14,995 nt of DNA from Deltaproteobacteria bacterium (GCA_016194835.1 JACQAU010000051.1:1-14995), one strand, 5' to 3'; numbered from the stretch's first letter, positions 1-8,951 are shown. Numbers and translations are program-made. The notes: a model not told the origin generated them from the letters alone.

Positions 1-490
1 AATCTTGTCTCACTGAGACACGAAATCTTGCTTGTTCTTCATTTGTGATGTTATGAGGTGACCAACCAGATGCAGTCATTGCTCGCTTTGCTCCAAAAGT
101 TAATGCCCGGCCTGTTAAGTAAGGCGTCCATCCAATAAATCCAGAAGCTTTTTTTGTTAGATATTTTTCATATAGATTAAAAAATGATCTTAACACTGGC
201 ATTTGACTTCCCACAAATGCGCTGACTGCATCGCCACTGCTTAAAATATAGGGAATTTTTTTCAAAATTCGTGTAAAGATTAGAACACTTCCACCAGCGA
301 TACCGGTACCTTCTAGAACAACTAAATCAGGTTGATCTTTCCAAACCTTCTTGAGCAATCCAAAAGCGCTTTTAATTTTTTTAGATTGGTCAAAAGGAAA
401 AAACTCTGCATTAAAGTTTTCCAGAAGTCCCCTAAGCCTGGCTTCATCGTCTTTTCCAGTGCCTTGTGTGGCTACCCCTAAAATACGCAT
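1..490 (-). CDS. Glycosyltransferase, N-terminal part (runs off the left edge)
   Basis: The reading frame opens with ATG at 490 and stays open to base 1, giving about 163 residues; the C-terminus lies outside the window. It begins MRILGVATQGTGKDDEAR. The middle has a Rossmann-like stretch (DLVVLEGTGIAGGS), and a later segment, FIGWTPYLTGRALTFGAKRA, resembles the end of the N-terminal GT-B domain in glycosyltransferase family 1/4 proteins. This would be a cytoplasmic or membrane-associated enzyme moving a sugar from a nucleotide donor onto a lipid, glycan or protein; donor and acceptor cannot be told because the donor-binding C-terminal domain is missing. Its ATG overlaps the stop codon of the upstream CPBP gene (TAATG), so translation is probably coupled. 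I am confident in the frame and fairly confident in the family. Confidence 0.75.
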   Translation of the reverse strand, partial: MRILGVATQGTGKDDEARLRGLLENFNAEFFPFDQSKKIKSAFGLLKKVWKDQPDLVVLEGTGIAGGSVLIFTRILKKIPYILSSGDAVSAFVGSQMPVLRSFFNLYEKYLTKKASGFIGWTPYLTGRALTFGAKRAMTASGWSPHNITNEEQARFRVSVRQD

Positions 491-1111
491 TAACGCCCCA
501 ATGTACTCGCAATAAAAAATCCAAAATTAAACAAAAAATGTAAACTTATCGTATAAGAAATCGCTCCTGTTTTATAAATACCATAGCCCCACCACACTCC
601 AAGCCCAAATGCATAAGTAGTTTGATAAATCACAAAGCTTTTTAATTCAGGAGGCACAAAAAAATAAGCAAAAAAATGTCCAAATGCAAAAACTAAAGCA
701 GTTGCTATCCAGGCTCCTTTCTGCGTTCTCAAGGCTCTTCTAAATAAACTCCAAAACGCTTGTCGAAATAAAAATTCTTCTAAAACAGGCCCAACAAAAA
801 GCAATAATTTTTTGTGATAAATCAAATGGAATTAATATTTCGAAAACTTTAGCACATAAAAATATGCCAAATCCTAATATGCAAGCCAAAAAACATTGAA
901 GTAAATAATAAATATCTATTTTAAAAGAAAATTTAAGATCCTTGTAATATAAACTTGTCACTACAAGTATAAAAAGAACCTCAAAACTATAACTCGCATA
1001 AGCATGAATTTGATTTAAAATCGAATCCATCCCATAGCGCACAATAAAATAGAGCAAAATAAAAAAAACACAAAACTGTTTTGATTCCCTTAACTTTTGT
1101 TCTTCTGACAT
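490..1111 (-). pseudogene. CPBP-family intramembrane metalloprotease, frameshifted
   Basis: Two overlapping frames together make one CPBP (CaaX-protease/bacteriocin-processing, Abi) membrane protein of about 205 residues. The upstream frame (to about 814) supplies hydrophobic N-terminal helices and ends correctly near IPFDLSQK. The downstream frame then gives LLLFVGPVLEEFLFRQAFW, with the family EExxxR metal/catalytic motif, followed by FAFGH (second motif) and HFLFN near the C-terminus. The switch falls at a run of six A on the coding strand (808-813): removing one A would join the frames as SQK-LLLFVGP. As it stands the frame closes before the C-terminal stop at 490. Start is uncertain: ATG at 1111 (MSEEQK) is used here, but ATG 1129 and TTG 1147 are in frame and no strong ribosome site favours one. 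CPBP proteins cleave or process membrane substrates; the substrate here is unknown. A sequencing error in the A run is possible. Confidence 0.75.
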
Positions 1112-1183
1112 AGTCTTAATAATAAGCATGTTTGTTTGGATTTTCAATTAATATATATTTACACCAACAAAATAACTAACTTC

Positions 1184-2770
1184 TTACTCCCACTCAATAG
1201 TAGCTGGAGGTTTGGACGAAATATCATATACCACCCTATTTACATTTTTTACTTCATTACAGATTTGATTCGAAATACGAGCTAGCACTTCTGGCTTAAA
1301 CTGATACCAATCTGCCGTCATACCGTCTTGCGATGTAACAGCTCTTAGCGCCACCACATACGAATGCGTTCGTCCATCGCCCTGCACTCCTACGCTTTTA
1401 AGTGGCAAAAACACAGAAAAAGCCTGCCAAATTTCATCATACAAACCTTCATCTTTTAAAGACCGCAAAAAAACTTCATCAACGTTTCTTAATATCTCTA
1501 AAGCTTGAGGAGTAACTGCTCCCAAAATGCGAACTGCCAATCCCGGACCTGGAAAAGGATGGCGTTTAATAAAATCTAATGGAATACCAAGCTCAATCCC
1601 GAGCTTTCTTACTTCGTCTTTAAACAAATCCCGCAAAGGTTCAATGAGTTCAAACTTAAATTTTTTTGGCAATCCCCCTACATTGTGATGAGTTTTAATA
1701 GTCACTGAATGTTTTTTATCAAAAGCACTAGACTCAATTATATCAGGATATAACGTGCCTTGAACTAAAAATTTAGGTCTTTTACCGGTGTTTTTGGAAA
1801 TGTTTACAGCCTCTTGTTCAAACACTGAAATAAATTCTTTTCCAATTATTTTTCTCTTTTGTTCAGGGTCAACAACGCCCTTTAATTTACTTAAAAAACT
1901 CCGATCAGCCTCTACGCAATTAACTCTAAGATGCAAGTAGTTCTTAAAAGCTTTCATTACTTTTTCTTGTTCTTTAAATCTCAAAAGTCCATTGTCCACA
2001 AAAACACAATGCAAACGATCTCCAATAGCTTTATGCACTAAGACTGCCGCAACAGTCGAGTCTACCCCGCCAGATAGGGCACAAAGCACATGATCTGAAA
2101 CACCAACTTTTTGTTGTATTTGCTCGATAAGCTCGTTTGTCAGGTTTTGCAATGTCCTTGTAGCTTGCATTTCACAAACGTCGATAAAGAAATGTTTTAG
2201 CAAAGTCATGCCATGTTCCGTGTGTGTCACTTCGGGATGAAATTGTAAGGCATAAATTCGTGCTTCTTGATTTTCTACAGCTGCGATTACTCCACTCAAA
2301 CTACGAGCTGTAACTTTGAAACCACCAGGTAATTCTTTTATTTCATCTCCATGGCTCATCCATACTGAAAAACTATGGTTTTTTTCACGAACTGGTAAAA
2401 AAAAATCAGAATAAGATTCAACTCGAATTTGAGTTTTGCCGTATTCACAACTCAAGGCTTTTTGGACATTCCCTCCCAAAGCATGCATAAGAAGCTGCAT
2501 GCCATAACAAATTCCTAAAAGTGGTATTTTATTTTTACTCTGATACTCGAAAAAACCAGGCACAAGTTTTGGTGCATGTTTTTCATAAACAGAAGCAGGT
2601 CCACCAGAAAGTATAATGGCCTTGGGCTCAAATTTTTGAATGTCTTTTAATGCAACATTGCCTTTTAAAACAATCGAATTAATCCCGATTTCTCGTACCC
2701 TCCTGGCGATTAACTGGGTGTACTGAGAGCCGAAATCCAAAATTAACACACTGCCCTTATGTGAAATCAT
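1184..2770 (-). CDS. guaA: GMP synthase (glutamine-hydrolysing)
   Basis: GuaA converts XMP to GMP using ATP and glutamine, the last step of guanine nucleotide synthesis in the cytoplasm. At 528 residues it has the normal family length and order. The N-terminal class I glutaminase domain (about 6-195) has nucleophile Cys88 in GICYGMQ and the His178/Glu180 pair in QFHPE. The ATP pyrophosphatase domain has the P-loop SGGVDST at 234-240. The C-terminal dimerisation domain ends with the conserved VYDISSKPPATIEWE. ATG at 2770 lies 3 nt after the guaB stop, so the two are almost certainly co-translated. Upstream bases (GGGTTAAAAT) form only a weak ribosome site, consistent with coupling to guaB. No obvious terminator follows the stop at 1184. 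Confidence 0.98.
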   Translation of the reverse strand: MISHKGSVLILDFGSQYTQLIARRVREIGINSIVLKGNVALKDIQKFEPKAIILSGGPASVYEKHAPKLVPGFFEYQSKNKIPLLGICYGMQLLMHALGGNVQKALSCEYGKTQIRVESYSDFFLPVREKNHSFSVWMSHGDEIKELPGGFKVTARSLSGVIAAVENQEARIYALQFHPEVTHTEHGMTLLKHFFIDVCEMQATRTLQNLTNELIEQIQQKVGVSDHVLCALSGGVDSTVAAVLVHKAIGDRLHCVFVDNGLLRFKEQEKVMKAFKNYLHLRVNCVEADRSFLSKLKGVVDPEQKRKIIGKEFISVFEQEAVNISKNTGKRPKFLVQGTLYPDIIESSAFDKKHSVTIKTHHNVGGLPKKFKFELIEPLRDLFKDEVRKLGIELGIPLDFIKRHPFPGPGLAVRILGAVTPQALEILRNVDEVFLRSLKDEGLYDEIWQAFSVFLPLKSVGVQGDGRTHSYVVALRAVTSQDGMTADWYQFKPEVLARISNQICNEVKNVNRVVYDISSKPPATIEWE

Positions 2771-2773
2771 ATT

Positions 2774-4249
2774 TTAACCCAATCTATAGTTTGGAGCTTC
2801 TTTTGTAATGGCCACATCATGGGGATGACTTTCGGCTAGACCACTGTTGGTAATTTTGACAAATTTAGCCGTGCTCTGCAGAGTTGCAATATCTTTAGCA
2901 CCACAATAACCCATGCCTGCCCTAAGTCCTCCTAAAATTTGTTGAACATTAAAAGACAAACTGCCACGATAAGGCACTCGACCCTCTATACCTTCAGAAA
3001 CAAGCTTTGAAACTTCGTCCACATCACTTTGAAAATACCGATCTTTAGAACCCTGGGCTTGAGACATGGCTCCAAGACTACCCATACCCCGATAGACCTT
3101 ATAGGATCTACCCTGGTACAAGACGACTTCGCCAGGTGCTTCGTCTGTTCCGGCAAACAAAGCGCCAATCATAATGCTCGAAGCACCAATTGCTAAAGAC
3201 TTGGTAATATCTCCACTGTATTTAATACCTCCATCAGCAATAACAGGAATGTTCTGAGACTTGGCTCCCTTGACTGCTTCTGAAATAGCATAAAGCTGGG
3301 GAACCCCAATGCCTGCAATTACTCGCGTTGTACAAATTGAGCCCGGACCAATACCAACTTTAATTGCATCCGCACCGGCTTCAATTAGCGCTCGCGCCCC
3401 TGCTTCTGTGGCAATATTGCCACCTACAATTTCTACTTTATCAAATCGTTTTTTTAGAGTTTTTATCATTTCTAAAACGCCATGAGAATGTCCATGTGCG
3501 CTATCTATAAAAAGGACATCAACGCCCGCGTCCACTAGAGCAGCCGCTCTTTTTTCACTTTCCTCTCCAACACCGATGGCTGCACCAACTAACAGACGCC
3601 CAAACCGGTCTTTGCTGGCTTGCGGATACATATCTTGCTTTAAAATATCTTTGATTGTGATTAGACCTTTGAGATATCCATGCACATTCACCACTGGGAG
3701 TTTTTCGATTCTGTTTTCTTTTAAAATTTTCTTTGCTTGCTCTAAAGTGGTTCCCTCAGGCACGGTAACCAGTGGCAGTTTTGTCATTCGAGCATCGACG
3801 GGTTGATTTAAATCTGTTTCAAATCTTAAGTCACGATTTGTTAAAATACCGACTAACTTTAAGCCTTGATTGTCTTTTTGAGTCACAGGAACTCCAGAAA
3901 TTTTATATGTTTTCATAAGTTCCATGGCTTGTTTGATTTTTGCTACAGGTTCTATGGTGATTGGATCCAAGATCATTCCCCACTCGCTTTTTTTGACTTT
4001 TTCGACTTCAAAAGCTTGATTCTGAATAGTTAGATTTTTATGGATAACTCCCAGCCCTCCTTCTTGAGCCAAGGTAATAGCCGTTTTACTTTCAGTCACG
4101 GTATCCATTGCTGCAGATAACAACGGTACATGTAATTGAATTTTTTTTGTAAGCTGAGTTTTTAAAGACACTTGAGAAGGTAATACTTGCGAATATGCAG
4201 GCATCAAAAGAACATCATCAAAAGTCAGTGCTTCTATTAAATCTTTCAT
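2774..4249 (-). CDS. guaB: Inosine-5'-monophosphate dehydrogenase
   Basis: IMPDH oxidises IMP to XMP with NAD+, the committed and usually rate-limiting step towards GMP. The 491-residue protein is a (beta/alpha)8 barrel with the catalytic loop GPGSICTTRV carrying Cys306. Two CBS domains are inserted at about residues 97-150 and 156-205 and act as a nucleotide-responsive module in this family. The phosphate-binding segments (FIDSAHGHSHG, VADGGIKYSGD-like) and the mobile flap region (about 407-430, EGIEGRVPYRG) are present. Start ATG 4249 has a good ribosome site, GGAG about 8 nt upstream. It sits directly before guaA, its pathway partner, and 25 nt after the carbonic-anhydrase-like gene, in one transcription direction. 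Confidence 0.98.
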   Translation of the reverse strand: MKDLIEALTFDDVLLMPAYSQVLPSQVSLKTQLTKKIQLHVPLLSAAMDTVTESKTAITLAQEGGLGVIHKNLTIQNQAFEVEKVKKSEWGMILDPITIEPVAKIKQAMELMKTYKISGVPVTQKDNQGLKLVGILTNRDLRFETDLNQPVDARMTKLPLVTVPEGTTLEQAKKILKENRIEKLPVVNVHGYLKGLITIKDILKQDMYPQASKDRFGRLLVGAAIGVGEESEKRAAALVDAGVDVLFIDSAHGHSHGVLEMIKTLKKRFDKVEIVGGNIATEAGARALIEAGADAIKVGIGPGSICTTRVIAGIGVPQLYAISEAVKGAKSQNIPVIADGGIKYSGDITKSLAIGASSIMIGALFAGTDEAPGEVVLYQGRSYKVYRGMGSLGAMSQAQGSKDRYFQSDVDEVSKLVSEGIEGRVPYRGSLSFNVQQILGGLRAGMGYCGAKDIATLQSTAKFVKITNSGLAESHPHDVAITKEAPNYRLG

Positions 4250-4274
4250 AATTTCACTCCTTCAGGTAACTCCT

Positions 4275-4856
4275 TCATTCATCTCTCTCATGTATATCCA
4301 AAAAATCTAAATCTCTATCAGGATTGCCAACTTTTTTAGGGCCACGTATGCTGGCACGATATTCTTTGGCTTCTTGTACGTAGTTTTGAGCGCTTTGCGA
4401 TAGAGACGCTAATTCATTGGGTGTCAACTTACGAATTACTTTAGCTGGAGAACCCAGAACAAGACTACGGGGCGGTATTATAGTCTTTTTAGTAATTAAA
4501 GAGCCTGCTCCAATAATACATTCAGCTCCAATTTCTGCATGATCTAAAATTATAGCGCCCATGCCTACCAAAACAAGGTTTCCTATTTTGCATCCATGAA
4601 GAGTCACAGAATGTCCCACCGTTACTTCATCGCCTATTTCGAGATGAGCAATTGCTTTAGTCACATGAAGCAGACAGCGGTCCTGAATATTTGTGTGGTT
4701 GCCGATCTTGATAAAATGCACATCTCCTCTAATAACCGTTTGAAACCAAACACTCGAATGATCTCCTATTTCGACTTCTCCAATAATGTCCGCAGTAGGC
4801 GCAATAAATGCTGTTTCATGAATTTTTGGCCATTTGCCATGGTGCGGAATGATCAT
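4275..4856 (-). CDS. Gamma-carbonic anhydrase-like (YrdA/PaaY) hexapeptide-repeat protein
   Basis: The 193-residue protein is a left-handed beta-helix of hexapeptide repeats with a short C-terminal helix. Its family positions for metal binding are filled: His64 (CLLHVT), His82 (TVGHSV) and His87 (LHGCK), matching the three histidines of gamma-class carbonic anhydrases and YrdA/PaaY homologues. The start, IIPHHGKWPKIHETAFIAP, is typical of the family. Such proteins form trimers; some hydrate CO2, others have thioesterase or unknown activity, so the reaction here is unproven. Its ATG overlaps the miaB stop by 4 nt (ATGA), showing translational coupling with miaB, and guaB follows 25 nt later. 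The last 25 residues are charged (GPKKVGNPDRDLDFLDIHERDE region) and likely extend beyond the helix core. Confidence 0.9.
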   Translation of the reverse strand: MIIPHHGKWPKIHETAFIAPTADIIGEVEIGDHSSVWFQTVIRGDVHFIKIGNHTNIQDRCLLHVTKAIAHLEIGDEVTVGHSVTLHGCKIGNLVLVGMGAIILDHAEIGAECIIGAGSLITKKTIIPPRSLVLGSPAKVIRKLTPNELASLSQSAQNYVQEAKEYRASIRGPKKVGNPDRDLDFLDIHERDE

Positions 4857-6319
4857 ACTCGCCCTCCTATAAGAGACAATGGAGTGGATCCAGTAATTTT
4901 GACTTTCAAAAACTGCCCCTCTAAACCACTGCTAGTGTGAGACAGAAAATTAACAACGTGATTACAACTGGTACGCCCCATCCAGACTGTAGAATTTTTG
5001 TCGTCTTTTTTTAATATCTGATTTTTTGCTATATTATCGACTAGAATTTCCATTGTTTTATCAATAAACATAGTATTTCTCTTTTCAGAAATTTTGAGTT
5101 GATGCTTTAAAACAAGCTGTAGTCTCCTATTTTTTTCTTGTAAAGAAATATCATCATTTAATTTTGCAGCTCTTGTACCGATACGAGGTGAATACGCAAA
5201 AGCAAAAATGTTATCATACTGAATACGATCTAAAAGCTGCAATGTTTGTTCAAAATCTGTTTGGGTCTCTGTGGGAAATCCTACAATAATATCTGTAGAA
5301 AGCCCTACTTTTGGCATAAGTGCTCTTAAGCGATCCATTTGTGAAATATAAGCTTCAATCTTATGGTGTCGACCCATTTTTTCTAATATGCGATTAGAAC
5401 CACTTTGCACAGGCAGGTGAAGGTGTTGTGCTAATTTCGAAACTCCACCCTGTTCAGGGGAAGCATAACAATTAATAAGTTCATCACTGAAATCAAGTGG
5501 ATGACTTGAAGTAAAACGTACTCGCCTTAAATTTTTTAATCTTTCATCTTGGTCAATAGCTTTTAAAAGTTGTGGGAAATTTTCCTCATCTTCATCTGGC
5601 CCTACTCTACCTATAATATTATGAAGTTTTTTAGGTTCCCTGTTTTTTAGATTTTTATTTCCTTTTCCAAAAGAATTTACATTTTGTCCTAAAAATGTCA
5701 CCTCTTTTATGCCCAAAGAAACCAAACGGGCAACATCACTGAGTATTTCGTCAATGGTTCGTGATTTCTCTTTGCCTCTTGTGTATGGAACAATGCAATA
5801 AGTACAATACTTATCACACCCTTTCATAATATTGACAAACGCTTTGGATGTAGGAGCGGAAAGTTTTGTTTCGGTTGAATAGTTCTCTAAAACATCAAAA
5901 TCAGTGTTGATGACATGTTTTTCGCCATTTTGAACACGAAAAATCATTTCTGGCAGCTGATCAATCGCGTCGGGACCAAAAACAAAATCTAACCATGGAG
6001 CTTGTTTAAAGAGCATTTGTTTTTCAAATTGTCCAACACAACCACCCATCCCTATAATAGGGGTTTTGTTATTATGATTATATTTTTTAAGAAACTGTAA
6101 TTCTCCCAAAGCAGAAACCGCTTTGTGAATTGCCTTGGCTCTAACGGTGCAACCATTGATAATGATGACATTTGCTTGTTCAGCAGTATGAGTTGGCTCC
6201 AAGCCTGCTTCGCCCAAAAGGGCGTACATACGCTCAGAGTCTGCTTCGTTCATTTGGCAGCCAAAGGTCTTGATATAAACTGTTTGCTTTTCATTTTGCC
6301 TTTTTGAGGCTAACTCCAT
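4853..6319 (-). CDS. miaB: tRNA-2-methylthio-N6-dimethylallyladenosine synthase
   Basis: MiaB is a radical-SAM methylthiotransferase that adds a methylthio group to isopentenyl-adenosine 37 of tRNAs reading UNN codons. The N-terminal UPF0004 domain has its three cluster-binding cysteines at Cys21 (FGCQMN), Cys57 (NGCTVR) and Cys94 (GGCVGQ). The radical SAM CxxxCxxC is Cys168/172/175 in GCDKYCTYCIVPYTRG. A C-terminal TRAM domain (about 425-488) binds tRNA. At 488 residues it is somewhat longer than the usual 440-475; the excess is a basic/acidic segment at about 218-258 containing KNLKNREPKK and GPDEDEEN. The start ATG 6319 follows a modest AAAGGTAG ribosome site. It is the first gene of the miaB-gamma-CA-guaB-guaA group. 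The exact substrate specificity (MiaB rather than MtaB/RimO) is inferred from overall similarity. Confidence 0.93.
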   Translation of the reverse strand: MELASKRQNEKQTVYIKTFGCQMNEADSERMYALLGEAGLEPTHTAEQANVIIINGCTVRAKAIHKAVSALGELQFLKKYNHNNKTPIIGMGGCVGQFEKQMLFKQAPWLDFVFGPDAIDQLPEMIFRVQNGEKHVINTDFDVLENYSTETKLSAPTSKAFVNIMKGCDKYCTYCIVPYTRGKEKSRTIDEILSDVARLVSLGIKEVTFLGQNVNSFGKGNKNLKNREPKKLHNIIGRVGPDEDEENFPQLLKAIDQDERLKNLRRVRFTSSHPLDFSDELINCYASPEQGGVSKLAQHLHLPVQSGSNRILEKMGRHHKIEAYISQMDRLRALMPKVGLSTDIIVGFPTETQTDFEQTLQLLDRIQYDNIFAFAYSPRIGTRAAKLNDDISLQEKNRRLQLVLKHQLKISEKRNTMFIDKTMEILVDNIAKNQILKKDDKNSTVWMGRTSCNHVVNFLSHTSSGLEGQFLKVKITGSTPLSLIGGRV

Positions 6320-6349
6320 AAAAACACTACCTTTGACATAAAGCGCATA

Positions 6350-6365
6350 CCATAAAATTTTATGG
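6350..6365. promoter_or_regulatory. 16-bp perfect palindrome in the miaB leader region
   Basis: CCATAAAATTTTATGG is a perfect inverted repeat lying 31 nt upstream of the miaB start, inside the 112-bp gap between the YcaO gene and miaB (6320-6431). It has no run of T directly following the stem on either strand, so it does not look like an intrinsic terminator. It could be an operator, a DNA structural element or chance in an AT-rich gap. A smaller dyad, TTGT-C-ACAA, lies at about 6390-6398. No convincing sigma-70 promoter was found, although miaB must be transcribed from somewhere nearby or by read-through of the sbp-ycaO transcript. Confidence 0.4.
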
Positions 6366-6431
6366 ATTAAAAATTAATATCTAAGGACTTGTGACAAAGT
6401 AATATCCAAAAATCCTTATAACCTCTATACT

Positions 6432-7426
6432 TCAAAATAAAAAATAATCTGCAGAATCACACAAATATAATTTGCTATTTGCAGCAAACAAATATCTCCA
6501 TACAGTCGTATAATTTGACCACGGACCTTCTACTTCTAGATCTAAAATACACTTTGGCTGAGTTGCTTTTATATTATTTTTCAAACTGAATACAAGCCTT
6601 TTAAAAAAACTCTCAAATCCTTCTTGTGAGGCAAAATATAATAATCTTTTTTCTGATTTATCCTGTATATTACCTATCTGCAATAGTGGATCGGCTTTAT
6701 GATTAAATAAATATTTATCAAGCACGGATTGATTTCTGAAAAGTTCTATAAAAACTTTTTCAAGACATGTGTTAAATCTTTCTGCCGCTGCAAATGCATA
6801 AATATACACACCAGATTTGATTGCTTTTGTAAAAGCTATTATCACACTATACTTATTCCACGGTGAATAAAGCTTTAGTATATAAATATCATTAAAATTT
6901 AATTTATTTAATTGTATGTCATTAGAAATCTGACTAAGTTTATGTGTGTTTACATTATAAGCATAAACTATTTCTACTCTAAGTCTTCCTTCCCACCACT
7001 CACACACGCACCATCGTTCAATAGCCTCTGATAGTGCATTTTGCCTTGCTTTATATTTTAACAATCCAGAGAACGTGCCATACCAGTTGTAGTCGGGTCT
7101 ATGTTAAATCCATATTTATTTTTAACTTTTGCATTATTATATATCTCATAAAATGCCCAACGCTCTAAAGCCTCAGAAATAGATTTGTAAGAAGCCTGAT
7201 TTTTATATTCCGAACTTCCAGCGCCATCAACATTACCATAGATCCTATGTTTTAGATTCCAGCCATTTTTCAGATCTTTTACAAGATATGCTAATGCTTC
7301 ATGCCCTACAATACTAGGAGTTAATTGCTTTTGAATAATGCTTAGTCTTGCTATTGGACCACCTTGCTCCATTAAGATGTTGCGATATTTTAGTGGAGCA
7401 AGATTTACTGTTTTAACCCAATCCAT
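6432..7426 (-). pseudogene. YcaO-domain protein, interrupted by a one-base frame break
   Basis: Two frames (7426-7058 and about 7078-6432) make one YcaO-type protein of about 331 residues. The first frame has GNVDGAGSSEY followed by KSISEALERW, and the second NALSEAIERW and later FAAAERFNTCLEKVFIELF. These match the repeated ExxER boxes and the following helix that bind ATP/Mg in YcaO enzymes. YcaO proteins use ATP to activate peptide backbone amides, making azolines, thioamides or amidines in ribosomal peptides, though many have unknown roles. The break falls near 7073-7078: reading GGT ATG GCA and then slipping back one base gives TTTGMA-TFSGLLKY, the expected family sequence. No slippery heptamer is present, so this is a lost base or a sequencing error. 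The start ATG 7426 overlaps the solute-binding gene by 22 nt. The protein is shorter than typical YcaOs (about 400 residues) and lacks a proline-rich tail. Confidence 0.75.
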
Positions 7427-8915
7427 TGAAAATCCGTAGGGGACAAAACTGTATTGAGCATAGAAAAATCAATATGCTTTTTTGCCCATAATCCAAAAGC
7501 AAAATGCCCAATTGGCCAAATCACTGCTTGATCCCAAAGCAATTCGTTAATAACTTGAGGATCAAAATTTTCTTTCTTTAGCTCTTTTAATATTCTCCCA
7601 TCAGTATCTGGTAGTCTTATGCCTTCTTTGGATAAAAACATAAAACGAATATCTGCCATTGGGTCGTCTACTAAAATATCAGTCGACCTAACAGAAATGT
7701 CAAACGAGCGTTTTTTTAAATCTGGATCTACTTCTTTGAACCGCTGCTTAAAAGGAATATCTACTACATTTATACCTAAATGCAATTTTTCAGCAACTAA
7801 ATCAAAAGCATGATTGAGATTTTTATATAAAGCATTTTTTAAAATAGTTTTGGCATATATAAAAGATGTATTTTTTAAAATATGATAATTAGTATGTGTA
7901 TTATCTATATTATTGGCTTCTTTAATATTAACCATAATAGTAGGGGAAAAAGAAAGCGTAGGCTTTGTCCCTTGCTCAGTTAATGCTCTATAAAATTCAT
8001 TTCTTAATACAACTCTATTTTCTTTTTTATAACAAATACTCGTTACACTTAACCACGACGAACAGTGTACATATGCAATGTTTGATGGTATAGGTCCATA
8101 AAAAATTCTATTATTACTTAATTCCGTATCATCTGATCCCCCTAGAATTAAATCACTTTGAAATCTCAACTTCTCATCCCAAACAATTGCAACAGTTTTT
8201 GCTGCCATTGGGTGTCTTAAGCTAGGTAAAAAATCCTCTCTCAAAGAAAGCACTAACTTTTTTTATCCCACGATGCTATTTTATAGCCGCCTGAAGATAT
8301 AACTTTCTTTGGATCCTTCCACTTACCTGTTTTTTGATCATAATCATTTGGATGCACTACTGAATAAAGTCCAAAGCTAATTGTCTCAAGTAGTTTTTTC
8401 ATTGGTTTGGTAAATTTTAGTTCGATTTCATCACCTTGGATTTTTAGACCATCAATTTTACTATTAATTGATTTTATTTCTTTGAAGCCTTCTAATAATT
8501 CTAAAAATCCGCTTTCTGAATTTCTTTGTTTTTGAAAATATGCAATGCGCATCCAAGATTTTACAATATGCTCTGGAGTAATTTCATCTCCATTTTCAAA
8601 TCTCAAGTTTTTTCTGATTTTAAACTTCCACACTTTGTGTTCTGAAGACGGACTCCAACTTTCTGCTAAAATACCCTCGTAATTTCCAAGGTGATATTGG
8701 GTTAATACTGAACTTAAAACACTCCTAAAAGCAATGTGGTGAATAAATGCATCATAATCAATTGGATCTGTAGAATAAGGCGGATCATTGCCCCATATAC
8801 TAAGAGAAGAACTAGAAGATCGTTTAGTATTCATAATTTCTGTCTTAATAATTACACATAACAAGATACAAACAATACCACAGAGTATAAGTGCACTTCT
8901 TTTTCTTAGTTGCAT
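7405..8915 (-). pseudogene. SBP_bac_5-family peptide/solute-binding protein, frame-broken at an A7 run
   Basis: Two frames, 8915-8253 and 8253-7405, make one protein of about 503 residues, the normal size of the oligopeptide/dipeptide-binding (OppA/DppA, SBP_bac_5) family. Family features run in order across the break. These are a hydrophobic N-terminal segment (residues 8-29, signal peptide or anchor), YHLGNYEGILAESW, FKIRKNLRFENGDEITPEHI, SSGGYKIASWDKK, and in the second frame RSFDISVRSTDILVDDPMAD and IRFMFLSKEG. Such proteins sit in the periplasm and deliver peptides to an ABC importer or a sensor; no permease or ATPase gene is present here. The break is at seven A on the coding strand (8258-8264): GAT AAA AAA AGT TAG stops, whereas one extra A, or a -1 slip, gives DKK-KLVLSLRED. 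It could be a mutation, slippage-based expression or a base-calling error. No clear lipobox is visible. Start ATG 8915 has only a weak ribosome site. Confidence 0.75.
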
Positions 8916-8928
8916 GAATTTATCATCT

Positions 8929-8951
8929 GTATATGTATCGCGTGTATATAC
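8929..8951. promoter_or_regulatory. Imperfect dyad between the small-peptide gene and the solute-binding gene
   Basis: GTATAT at 8929-8934 pairs with ATATAC at 8946-8951, around a GC-rich centre containing TCGCG. It lies about 14-36 nt upstream of the solute-binding protein start. The embedded GTATATAC box (8944-8951) reappears as GTATATATAC at 9251-9260, just before the sensor kinase start. It may be an mRNA hairpin limiting translation of the second gene, or a protein site. Evidence is sequence symmetry only. Confidence 0.3.

Noticed and set aside
2986..3168. 60-codon minus-strand frame inside guaB
   Set aside because: It lies in another frame of a clearly intact IMP dehydrogenase and has no recognisable features.
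7060..7080. Programmed ribosomal frameshift in the YcaO gene
   Set aside because: There is no slippery heptamer or homopolymer at the point where the frames must switch.
7405..7426. Third frame break joining the solute-binding protein to the YcaO protein
   Set aside because: The binding protein ends naturally (PTDFQWIGLKQ) and the YcaO gene has its own ATG at 7426, so this is an ordinary 22-nt gene overlap.
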